64,000 nt of DNA from Bacteroidaceae bacterium (GTDB lineage Bacteria; Bacteroidota; Bacteroidia; Bacteroidales; Bacteroidaceae). Made by a program: the position numbers and the translations under genes. Under the pieces are notes generated by a model. The model was not told where the DNA came from, searched no databases, and saw nothing but the letters and a program-made list of their open reading frames with translations. Positions 1 through 7,144 of the stretch are shown piece after piece. Positions within the stretch are counted from its first letter, which is position 1; each line of letters starts with the position of its first letter. The stretch lies in the NCBI GenBank assembly GCA_017416705.1, contig JAFQBG010000041.1:1-64000 (forward strand), written 5' to 3'.

Positions 1-357
1 GCCCTCGGGCAGGTTGCCATCGGTGGGCAGTGTGCCGTCCATGGAGTAACCGATGATTTGGGTGCCTGTCTCTTGGCCTGCTACTATGACAAAGCCCTTG
101 CCGTCGCTGCCTGTGAAGGCATGGAACGTGGGGTCGTCACTCGCTGCGCTACGTGTCTGCATGCTACCTGTGAGCACGCTGCTGTCCCATGCTTTTTGCA
201 AAGCGGGAGCCACGCTACGTGTCTGTTTGAAGCCTTGGGCAAAGAATGCCTCGGCTATATCCTGTGCCTGTTCGGCGGTTATCACCTGTGCTTGGCTGCT
301 CAGTGTCAGTGTCAGCATGGCGATTGACAGCATAGCTGTCCTAAAAAAGTTTCTCAT
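1..357 (-). CDS. C10 (streptopain-type) cysteine peptidase, N-terminal part only
   Basis: The frame starts at an ATG at 355-357 and runs off the left edge, so only 119 residues are visible. Residues 1-24 form a signal peptide (basic MRNFFR, then a hydrophobic stretch ending near SSQAQ). The next part, ITAEQAQDIAEAFF and later GKGFVIVAGQETGTQIIGYS, matches the inhibitory propeptide of Bacteroidales C10 peptidases, in which a GFVIVSGD-like strand and an ILGYS strand are typical. The catalytic Cys/His domain would lie outside the window. Many family members are secreted proteases. Family assignment rests on the propeptide alone, so an uncharacterised protein sharing only this domain cannot be excluded. 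Confidence 0.7.
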   Translation of the reverse strand, partial: MRNFFRTAMLSIAMLTLTLSSQAQVITAEQAQDIAEAFFAQGFKQTRSVAPALQKAWDSSVLTGSMQTRSAASDDPTFHAFTGSDGKGFVIVAGQETGTQIIGYSMDGTLPTDGNLPEG

Positions 358-989
358 AATTAAATATTTAAATTTATATTTTGTTTTTGCCTATTTTAGT
401 GTTCCATCGCAGGAGAGGGACAGTTATTTTGCTTAGTTCTCTATTTAGCTCTCCCTCGCCGGAGAGGGAGTGGCAGCAACGTAGTTGCTGACGAGGGAGT
501 GGAATTTCCAATTGCTTTGTTTTTGTTAACTCCCTCCGAAAATAGTTCCTATTATAGCCTTCGTTTCACTTCGGCACTCCTTTGGGAACATAAATGTTCC
601 GTCGTCGCAAGCAAAGCTACGGTACCGCTTTGCCGTCCCTCTTTAAAGAGGGACAGTTATTTTGCTTATTTAGTTAACTTCGTTGATTTTCGGCTGCGCT
701 CGGCATAGTACAAATAAATTTGTCCTCTGCACTCGCTTGCACGAAAATTCTCCCTCGCCGGAGAGGGAGTGGCAGCAACGTAGTTGCTGACGAGGGAGTG
801 GAAAAATTCTCACTTGTTCCGCTGTCGTTTGTCAACTCCCTCCGAAAATAGTTCCTATTTTCTCGTCCCTCTTCGAAGAGGGACAATTATTTTTGCTTTG
901 TCCTCGGTTTTATATCAACTCCCTCGGCAACGCGGAGCGTTGCCCGTCCCTCAAAGAGGGACAATTTTATTCATTTAAAATATATAATA
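358..989. repeat. Gene-free stretch filled by a composite palindromic repeat in two tandem copies
   Basis: This 632-bp gap holds no credible gene. From about 398 to 969 it is built of recurring modules: a GC-rich block with CTCCCTCGCCGGAGAGGGAG followed by CAGCAACGTAGTTGCTG (451-502 and 750-802); a block containing CTCCCTCCGAAAATAGTTCC (527-554 and 833-860); and palindromes of the GTCCCTCTTTAAAGAGGGAC type (about 634-660, 864-890 and 940-965). The segment at 682-750 ends in TCCTCTGCACTCGCTTGC. The same modules recur in inverse orientation at 48606-48950, and one fragment sits at 3648-3722. Small ORFs that cross it are by-products of the repeat. It resembles a non-autonomous dispersed element; no transposase is visible. 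Confidence 0.8.
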
Positions 990-2078
990 TTATCGCATTA
1001 CGGTTGCTATTCCTTCTATTTCTATTAGCAGTTCCTCGCGACAAACATCGGCAGTGACGTAATATTTTTGCGTTGCAGGGTAGTGGACATTCATGAATTG
1101 TTCCACAGCAGGAATTTGAGCACTTTGTTTCACATACACACGCAGTATATTGTAGCGGCTGTTGTCTGTGGCTCCGGGTATGTTAGCCACCGAAACAAGG
1201 TGGTTCATTATGTACATGGTGTCTGCTGCTTGTGCCACGGTGTCGGCTTTGTCCATGCTGTGTTCGCCCCTGATGGCTGCTGTCCCCGATATGTATATGT
1301 TGTCGCATAGCATACGGGCGCGTTCGAATTTGGGCGTTGTCTTGTCGGGGGTGTCGCCGGCAAGAACTTGTTGCGAGTAGCTGTGGGCCGATACTTGCAG
1401 TGGGTTGTCTATGGCTCTATTGGGGCGCATGTGGCTGTTGCATGCCATAATCTCAATGCCTACTCCGCCTTTTTCTGTTCCTATGCCTGTGGCAGCAGGG
1501 TAGCCGTTGCTCCACTGTGTCTTGTTGTAGAACCGTGTGCGAGCATCGTTAAACTCCTGATAGTTTTGCCTGTTTGCATTTACCTTGGTTATTCCTTCTA
1601 TGTAGTTCCATTGACGGTATATGTTGTCGATGGTAAATCCGTTGGCTTTTAATATGTTGTCTATTTTGTTGAATATGGCATCGGTTTGGGTGCCTGTGGG
1701 TGCATCTATGTCGTTTGCGCTTATGCTTTGTGTTATGAGCTCGCGTGCTTCCCCATTGCTTAGCAACAGAAAACCGTCGCCCTGTTCGACTTTTATGCCG
1801 GTATCGACAAGATATGTGGCCTCGGCGAGCATAGTGCAACCGTATGGCCTTTGAGCAACGTAGCTGACAAGGGGGCTTTGTTGCTTGTGGTGTTCGCCGA
1901 CTGCTTTGTATAGGGCTTTTCTGTTGGCTATGTATTCGTTGTTATCGGCAGGGGAGTGAAAAAACACTAATTTCAAAATATGCCCATCGGTGTCGATTTG
2001 GGACAATATGTCGTGCGCCATTTCCTCAATGTCGCCGTTTATGGTTGTTGCATATATCCTGTACTCCTTATGGAACAT
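990..2078 (-). CDS. Chorismatase-like protein with C-terminal YjgF/RidA-type domain
   Basis: The 362-residue protein lacks a signal peptide and is probably cytosolic. The C-terminal third has the YjgF/RidA fold signature, in particular ISGTAAIRGEHSMDKAD followed by a helix with QAADTMYIMNHL. This resembles the SGTASIVGH...GDVxAQ motif of FkbO/Hyg5/XanB2-type chorismatases, which convert chorismate to hydroxybenzoates or dihydroxydienoates. Its length also fits that family, about 340 residues. An Arg about 20 residues from the end and a Glu near the C-terminus sit where substrate contacts lie in the family. Neighbours (AlaX, RhuM) give no pathway clue. It could equally be a RidA-like enamine deaminase of unknown substrate. 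An imperfect -7 box, TACCTTAG, lies on the minus strand at 2104-2111. Confidence 0.55.
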   Translation of the reverse strand: MFHKEYRIYATTINGDIEEMAHDILSQIDTDGHILKLVFFHSPADNNEYIANRKALYKAVGEHHKQQSPLVSYVAQRPYGCTMLAEATYLVDTGIKVEQGDGFLLLSNGEARELITQSISANDIDAPTGTQTDAIFNKIDNILKANGFTIDNIYRQWNYIEGITKVNANRQNYQEFNDARTRFYNKTQWSNGYPAATGIGTEKGGVGIEIMACNSHMRPNRAIDNPLQVSAHSYSQQVLAGDTPDKTTPKFERARMLCDNIYISGTAAIRGEHSMDKADTVAQAADTMYIMNHLVSVANIPGATDNSRYNILRVYVKQSAQIPAVEQFMNVHYPATQKYYVTADVCREELLIEIEGIATVMR

Positions 2079-2153
2079 CTGCGTTGTATCTGTGATATTT
2101 GCGCTAAGGTACTTATTTTTATTGATAAATTGTGCGTGGAACGTAAATTTGTT

Positions 2154-2618
2154 TTATAGTAACTTAAAACGCAGGCGTTCTGTTCCTTCGTCCCAAGAAT
2201 GGCTGACTATCTTGAACACACCTATTTGTGCAGTGTTTTCGACATGTGTTCCAATGCAGGCGCATGTGTCGTAGTCGCCCACACGCACAATGCGCAGTGT
2301 GTGGCTTGCATCGGACGGCAGCTTGCTCAGGTCCACATCGGCAGGCGCGTTGTCGCGTGTGCAAAATTCTATTGTTACGGGCAGCTGTTGCTGTATGATA
2401 TTGTTTACCGCCTTCTCAATGGCGTTTACATCGTCGTCGGTGAGTGGACGGGGCAGGGTATAGTCGCACTTGCTTTTCTTGCGTTCTATATGTGCATTGC
2501 GACTTCTTCCGCAACCGAACATTCTTACCATCGTTTGGTTCAGAATATGCTCGGCGGTGTGCATGGGCGGGTACTCCTGCTTGTTATGCTCGTTTAATTG
2601 TGGTGTTTCTGTGGTCAT
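2154..2618 (-). CDS. AlaX-type alanyl-tRNA editing protein
   Basis: This 154-residue protein corresponds to the second additional (editing) domain of alanyl/threonyl-tRNA synthetases, a free-standing trans-editing hydrolase that removes wrongly attached amino acids from tRNA(Ala). The zinc site is complete: HTAEH (residues 21-25) supplies two histidines, and CACIGTH with downstream residues supplies a Cys and a His. The segment RSRNAHIERKKSKCDY is typical of Bacteroidota members. The chosen ATG overlaps the stop of the upstream rhuM gene (ATGA), which suggests translational coupling. An internal start at the PPMHTAEH methionine is possible. The first 20 codons are duplicated at the start of rhuM. 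Confidence 0.85.
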   Translation of the reverse strand: MTTETPQLNEHNKQEYPPMHTAEHILNQTMVRMFGCGRSRNAHIERKKSKCDYTLPRPLTDDDVNAIEKAVNNIIQQQLPVTIEFCTRDNAPADVDLSKLPSDASHTLRIVRVGDYDTCACIGTHVENTAQIGVFKIVSHSWDEGTERLRFKLL

Positions 2619-2630
2619 TGGTTTTGTTGG
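2561..2630 (-). repeat. 70-bp direct repeat, copy A (alaX start / rhuM end)
   Basis: The segment encodes the last residues of RhuM and the first 20 residues of AlaX. It matches 3625-3647 plus 3723-3769 with only two mismatches over 70 bp (C2568/T3632 and C2589/T3728). Because the sequence fits naturally with the AlaX N-terminus (EYPPMHTAEH), this copy is probably the original. Confidence 0.85.
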
Positions 2631-3757
2631 TTAATTAGGTTTACAACTACTTTTACCATAATGTCTTTTTCTTCGGTACGGCTTTCGGCAATCATCAATG
2701 TTAATGCCACAAGGGTGTTGTCGGCTATTCGTTTACTGCCATCGGTGCGATAGAGTATGCCGTTGCGTTCCATGAACCAAAGAAACAGCATTGCGGCTAT
2801 GCGTTTGTTCCCGTCGCTGAATGAGTGGTTCTTTGTAACAAGGTAGAGCAGCATTGCAGCCTTTTCTTCGATGCTGGGGTATAGTTCCATGCCGCCAAAC
2901 GTCTGATATATCTGTCCTATTGAACTTTTGAAAGAATTGTCTTTTTCGTTTGCAAACAGTTTGCTTTCTCCGAATTTTTCTTTGAGGCTCAGGATGGCTT
3001 CCATTGCATTCTCGTATGTTGCTTGGAAACGTTCCTCCTTTGTGGTGTTCTCAATTGTCAGTTGCTGGTAGTCGTAACGGTCGAGTGTGTCGAGGGCATA
3101 TACATAGTCACTTACAACCGAGAAAAGTCCTTTCGATTGCTCGTCGGTTAGTTTTTCCTGTGAATGTACAGTGTGCGCAAGCAAGCGGACAACATTTTTA
3201 AGTTCGTTATAATGCTCTATTCTTATCTTGTCGTTTATGGCGTATCCTTTAACAATATAGTCTTTTAGCACTCTGTTTGCCCAAATGCGGAACTGTGTAC
3301 CGCGTTTACTCTTTACGCGATAGCCGACGGAGATAATGACATCGAGATTGTAAAAATCTGTATAGGCAGTTTGTGTACGCCCATCCCATCGACCAAGTTT
3401 TTCGGTATGTGCAAATTTTGCACATACCAATTCTTTTTGCAATTCCCCCTCTTTGAAGACGTTGTTGATGTGCCTGCCTATAACTGTTCTGTCGCGGTCG
3501 AAGAGCGTTGCCATTTGCTCTTGTGAAAGCCACACCGTCTCGTTCTCCAATTTTACATCGAGCGACACTATATTGTCTTCGCTTGTGTATATTGCAATTG
3601 GTGATGTGTTAAACTCTCCGTTATGCATGGGTGGGTACTCCTGCTTGCCTGCGGCGAACTTGCTCGCGCTTGGCATAATACAGGCACGCTTCTCCTCTGC
3701 ACTCGCTGAATCGCAATTTTGTTTATGTTCGTTTAATTGTGGTGTTTCTGTGGTCAT
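2615..3757 (-). CDS. rhuM: RhuM-family protein with C-terminal Fic/Doc domain
   Basis: The 380-residue protein has a RhuM virulence-protein domain at about residues 48-200: LENETVWLSQEQMATLFDRD, then VIGRHINNVFKEGEL and later the RVKSKRGTQFRIWANRVLKD segment. The C-terminal part (about 250-355) is Fic/Doc-like with the motif HSFSDGNKR near residue 313. That motif matches the HxFx(D/A)GNxR core of AMP- or phospho-transferring enzymes. Residues 1-44 are abnormal. They copy the AlaX start (MTTETPQLNEH...KQEYPPMH) with 25 extra codons derived from a dispersed repeat. The native start is probably the Met of MHNGEF at 3627. The target is unknown; related genes sit in accessory regions and near restriction systems. 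Confidence 0.8.
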   Translation of the reverse strand: MTTETPQLNEHKQNCDSASAEEKRACIMPSASKFAAGKQEYPPMHNGEFNTSPIAIYTSEDNIVSLDVKLENETVWLSQEQMATLFDRDRTVIGRHINNVFKEGELQKELVCAKFAHTEKLGRWDGRTQTAYTDFYNLDVIISVGYRVKSKRGTQFRIWANRVLKDYIVKGYAINDKIRIEHYNELKNVVRLLAHTVHSQEKLTDEQSKGLFSVVSDYVYALDTLDRYDYQQLTIENTTKEERFQATYENAMEAILSLKEKFGESKLFANEKDNSFKSSIGQIYQTFGGMELYPSIEEKAAMLLYLVTKNHSFSDGNKRIAAMLFLWFMERNGILYRTDGSKRIADNTLVALTLMIAESRTEEKDIMVKVVVNLINQQNQ

Positions 3758-3769
3758 TGGTTTTGTTGG
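3625..3769 (-). repeat. 70-bp direct repeat, copy B, split by 75 bp
   Basis: Second copy of the alaX leader (3625-3647 and 3723-3769), interrupted by a 75-bp insertion. Together with copy A it brackets the rhuM gene. The insertion length is a multiple of three, so the reading frame that starts at 3757 stays open through it. Confidence 0.8.
3648..3722 (-). repeat. 75-bp fragment of the dispersed composite repeat, inserted in frame
   Basis: The segment carries GGCATAATAC and TCTCCTCTGCACTCGCT, then GCAATTTT. It aligns with 695-747 (GGCATAGTAC, TGTCCTCTGCACTCGCT, GAAAATT) and with the inverse copy near 48791-48845. Read in the rhuM frame it encodes SASAEEKRACIMPSAS. The intergenic copy reads as SAEDKFICTMPSAAE in the corresponding frame. 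Confidence 0.7.
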
Positions 3770-3810
3770 CTTGGCAATACTTCTAACAATTCCATTATCA
3801 GGGGCAAAGT

Positions 3811-5433
3811 TTATTCTGCTATTTCAAATGGCACTCGGAATGAAATGCCGTTCTTCATCATATTGTACAGATTGGGGTATAGCCGTTGCTTGAACGAGTG
3901 CCAACTGCGCTGTTGCATGTCGCTCCACGCGGCTTCGGCTATTGCAAGCCCGCGAGGGAAAAACATGTAGCACACGCGGTTGATGTCTTTTATGGCTTCG
4001 GCCCACAAGGTGGCCATTACTCCCTGTATGTGTGCTTGTTCTTCGTCGGGCAGGTTATAGCCGGGGTCTAACTCGTATGTTTTTTCCAATGATGTTATGG
4101 GCATGCCCCAATTATTGTATTCGGGCAGGTCGCCTTTCCATTGCGGATAATCTAAATAGCAGTGTTCTCCGGGTGCCATTATGAGGCTGTGACGGTGCTT
4201 GCGTGTTAGTTCTATGCACTTGGGGGTTAGCGCGTTACGCCATGTGACAAGGGTGACGTCGTGGGGGTAGGGGAACATATATTCGTTTGCAGGTGGCCAG
4301 ATGTTGTCGAGCTCGCACCATAGGATGGCTTTTTTGTTGTTTTGACGTACTATGTCGAGTATTCGCCCAAAAAATATGTTCATCAGCTGCGAATGGTTGT
4401 TGTAGCCGTTTGCTTCCATCAGGGCGGTACATTCCTTGCATTTTGTCCAGTTGTCTTTTACGGCTGCTTCGTCGCCGCCCAGATGTATGTGCTGCGAGGG
4501 GAATATGGCGGCTACTTCTTTTATTATGTCGGCGTATATGTCATATACTTGGTTGTTGGCTGCGCATAGCATCATGTTCGTGGTGCTGCCGAGGTGCTTT
4601 TCTTCGTTGTGACGAAATGAACAACCTAAGTGTGGGTATGCTGTGAGAATGGCTACTGAATGTCCCGGGATGTCGAGTTCGGGTATGATTTCTACATTGC
4701 GCAGGGCGGCGTATTGTATGAGTTCTTTCAGTTGCTCTTGTGTGTAATATCCATTGTCGGGGGTGTTGTCGGGGGCGTTTGGGTTGCGATACGCTCCTTT
4801 CGCTGTCAGTTCGGGGTGGCTTTTTATCTCTATTCGCCAGCCTTGGTCGTCGGTTAAGTGCAGTTGCAGTTTGTTGTATTTGTATTTTGCTATGCGGTCG
4901 ATGAAAAGTTTTATATCTTCGATGGGCAGAAAATGGCGTGCGGGGTCCAACATGACTGCTCTGAATTTGTAGCGAGGCTCGTCGTGTATTCTTAACGATG
5001 CTATTTTGCCGGACATGGTGTTGCGTGTGTCGCCAAGCAGTATCTGTTCTATGGTTTGCAGTGCATAGAAAATGCCGGCTTTGCTGCTTGCTTCTATTCT
5101 TATTTCTTTGCTGTTTATATCGATGTTGTATGCTTCGCTGTTTGTTATGTTCTTATTTTCTATTATGCGAATGACGTTTTTGCTTTTTTGCTCTGTTATT
5201 TCTATGCCTGTATGCTCTTTTACTATTCTTTTTAGTTCCTGAACAAGGAAATTACCGTCGTGTATGTTGTGTTCTATGTTTATTCTTTTTTTAAGGTCGA
5301 ATGGTTTTTCGTTTTCTCTTATTTCTACCTGTTTGGGCATGGGGATGAGTGCCGACAGTGCGTCTTGTGCCGATACTTGGCATGAAAGTATGAAGAATAT
5401 TGCGAATATTATCTGTCTGGAAATTATATTCAT
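3811..5433 (-). CDS. Beta-N-acetylhexosaminidase, GH20, exported
   Basis: The 540-residue enzyme would remove terminal GlcNAc or GalNAc from glycans. Residues 1-23 form a signal peptide (hydrophobic core, cleavage after VSAQ). A GH20b-type alpha/beta domain follows (about 25-150), then the TIM barrel (about 152-500). The catalytic pair is in HLGGDEAAVKDNW, with Asp321 polarising the N-acetyl group and Glu322 as acid. LHLTDDQGWRIEIKSHPELT is another hallmark. It ends soon after the barrel, without the C-terminal beta domains found in the GH20 enzyme at 27657-29975. It lies 53 bp upstream of rhuM on the same strand. Export is predicted; whether the mature enzyme is periplasmic or surface-exposed is not clear. 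Confidence 0.92.
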   Translation of the reverse strand: MNIISRQIIFAIFFILSCQVSAQDALSALIPMPKQVEIRENEKPFDLKKRINIEHNIHDGNFLVQELKRIVKEHTGIEITEQKSKNVIRIIENKNITNSEAYNIDINSKEIRIEASSKAGIFYALQTIEQILLGDTRNTMSGKIASLRIHDEPRYKFRAVMLDPARHFLPIEDIKLFIDRIAKYKYNKLQLHLTDDQGWRIEIKSHPELTAKGAYRNPNAPDNTPDNGYYTQEQLKELIQYAALRNVEIIPELDIPGHSVAILTAYPHLGCSFRHNEEKHLGSTTNMMLCAANNQVYDIYADIIKEVAAIFPSQHIHLGGDEAAVKDNWTKCKECTALMEANGYNNHSQLMNIFFGRILDIVRQNNKKAILWCELDNIWPPANEYMFPYPHDVTLVTWRNALTPKCIELTRKHRHSLIMAPGEHCYLDYPQWKGDLPEYNNWGMPITSLEKTYELDPGYNLPDEEQAHIQGVMATLWAEAIKDINRVCYMFFPRGLAIAEAAWSDMQQRSWHSFKQRLYPNLYNMMKNGISFRVPFEIAE

Positions 5434-5507
5434 TGCTTGACTTTTTTTGTTCTTGCGATATATGTTTGGGATGCTTACAGAAACAGATGTCCTTGGGTGG
5501 CCGGTTG

Positions 5508-6533
5508 TCAGTTTTTTATGTTGCGCTTGTTCAATGCTTGTTGGTAGCGTCGGGCGTTGGCGTTGTGTTGCGCTAAGTTAGTGGCAAAATTGTGTGTGCC
5601 CGAGAAGTCCTCTTTTGCACACATATAAATATAGTTGTGTTTAGCGTGGTTCAGCACGCTCTCTATTCCTTGCAGTGTGGGGATGCGTATGGGGCCGGGA
5701 GGCAATCCTTGGTGCTTGTAGGTGTTGTATGGCGAGTTTGTCTGTAAGTCGGCGTTGAGTATGCGCTTGCGTGTAAAGTCGCCCAATGCGTATTTTACGG
5801 TGGGGTCGGCTTGCAGGGGCATGCCTCGTTTAAGACGGTTTATGTACAGCCCGGCAACTATGGGTTTCTCGGCGTTGTTGTTTGTCTCCTCGTCGATAAT
5901 GGATGCAAGCGTGGATACTTCGTTGGGGGTCAGTCCTATTGCCTTGGCTTTGGCTGTGCGCTCTTCGTTCCAGAATTTACGATGCTCTTTCATCATGCGT
6001 ATCATGAAACGCTCGGGGGCAATGTTCCAATATAATTCGTATGTGTTGGGCAGGAAGAGGCAGGGTAGTGTCTCTTTGCTATATCCTATCTTGCTATAAA
6101 ATATTTCGTTGGTGACGAAGGGAGATAGCGCGGTTGAGTCTATCATTAATTGTTTGGCTACCGCCGAAATCAGTTGGTCTATGGTGCGTGTCGAGGGAAC
6201 GGTGACCATTACCGGTGCCTGCTGGTTCGATACGATGCGACGATATATGGTGCGCATGTTGTCGCCGTTGGCTATGGCATAACGGCCTGTGCGTTTTTGC
6301 TTGTCAAGGTTGTTGTGCTTGCTAAGAATGTCAAACCCGACTGTGTTTACCGCACCGACAACCTTTTTTACTTTTTGCTTTATGCTTTCGGCTGTGTCGT
6401 CGGGGTATATATATATGTATGCCGTTTCGCTAAGGGATGTCAAAGGGGCTGTCACCAAATAGTACACATAACCCATGCAGGCTGCAACAATACATGCAAT
6501 TGCAATAACCGAAATTATAATCTTTTTTACCAT
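5508..6533 (-). CDS. mltG: Endolytic murein transglycosylase MltG
   Basis: A 341-residue inner-membrane enzyme that cuts nascent peptidoglycan strands. One N-terminal transmembrane helix (about residues 5-28) is followed by a periplasmic LysM-like region and the YceG catalytic domain. Signature segments are ASIIDEETNNNAEKPIVAGL, which carries the catalytic Glu, then YINRLKRGMPLQADPTVKYA and GLPPGPIRIP. Length and domain order match the family. A good promoter lies upstream on the minus strand (6560-6591). The small membrane gene at 6720-6878 lies upstream in the same direction. Confidence 0.93.
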   Translation of the reverse strand: MVKKIIISVIAIACIVAACMGYVYYLVTAPLTSLSETAYIYIYPDDTAESIKQKVKKVVGAVNTVGFDILSKHNNLDKQKRTGRYAIANGDNMRTIYRRIVSNQQAPVMVTVPSTRTIDQLISAVAKQLMIDSTALSPFVTNEIFYSKIGYSKETLPCLFLPNTYELYWNIAPERFMIRMMKEHRKFWNEERTAKAKAIGLTPNEVSTLASIIDEETNNNAEKPIVAGLYINRLKRGMPLQADPTVKYALGDFTRKRILNADLQTNSPYNTYKHQGLPPGPIRIPTLQGIESVLNHAKHNYIYMCAKEDFSGTHNFATNLAQHNANARRYQQALNKRNIKN

Positions 6534-6559
6534 TTTTTGCCTATTGTTTAATTATCGGG

Positions 6560-6591
6560 CGAAGATAATTCTTTATGCGTTAATTAGCAAA
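6560..6591 (-). promoter_or_regulatory. Promoter for mltG
   Basis: On the minus strand TTTG (6588-6591) is followed after 20 bp by TATCTTCG (6560-6567). This is one mismatch from the Bacteroidota -7 consensus TAnnTTTG, with a normal spacing. It sits about 27 bp before the mltG start. Confidence 0.65.
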
Positions 6592-6719
6592 AAAATAGAG
6601 AATATTGTGGTTGATGCAATAGTGTGCCAATAGGGATTTTCTTTGTTTGCCCTCAGTCTTTATGAATTTATTTGCGAGAATATTGTTTTGGTAAAGGAAA
6701 CAACCTGCCAAACAGTTGC

Positions 6720-6878
6720 TTAGTCTATTTCCACCTGCATGGTCGTGTCTATTTCCTCGCCTTGACGATAAAGGTCGTTGCGCAGTGTCTTGTCTTGACG
6801 GAATACAAAAAATACCACTATAATTATAAATAGGAGTATGAAGAAAATCCACATGTAAATTCTTATATAGTTTCTCAT
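6720..6878 (-). CDS. Small single-pass membrane protein, 52 residues
   Basis: The frame starts with MRNYIRIYMWIFFILLFIII and stops at TAA (6720-6722). Residues 5-27 form one hydrophobic helix with basic residues in front. The rest (FRQDKTLRNDLYRQGEEIDT) is a short charged tail that may be a coiled coil. Size, clean start and stop and the membrane-protein composition support a real gene. A longer ORF in another frame (6580-6852) has no such features. I recognise no family. It is divergent from the serine palmitoyltransferase gene. Confidence 0.6.
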   Translation of the reverse strand: MRNYIRIYMWIFFILLFIIIVVFFVFRQDKTLRNDLYRQGEEIDTTMQVEID

Positions 6879-7056
6879 GACGCTAAAATGTTTTTTGGAA
6901 TAACAAAAATTTTAAGCTCAATGTTTGCACAGATACATAATAGGTCGCTGTTTTTTTATTTGTATCTTTTTTGCTATTGTTAAGATTATTAACAAGATAA
7001 AAGAAAAAATGAAATTAATGAAGCTTAACGTGAATAAAATTATCTGTAAAAACTAT

Positions 7057-7084
7057 TTTGTTCTTGAAAAAATGCTTATCTTTG
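7057..7084 (+). promoter_or_regulatory. Promoter for serine palmitoyltransferase
   Basis: A perfect -7 box TATCTTTG (7077-7084) is preceded by TTTG (7057-7060). The spacing of 16 bp is slightly short. The box lies about 60 bp before the start codon. Confidence 0.65.
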
Positions 7085-7144
7085 CACCCCGTAAAGCGAT
7101 GTGTTTTACAATCCTTTGCAAAAGGAATCCAAAAAGATTGAAAA

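Noticed and set aside
674-886. 70-residue ORF in the composite repeat, minus strand
   Set aside because: It is read out of the dispersed repeat modules; the same peptide pieces occur wherever the repeat occurs, and it has no domain or start context.
6580-6852. 90-residue ORF in front of mltG, minus strand
   Set aside because: Overlaps the better-supported 52-residue membrane protein in another frame and has no coherent composition.
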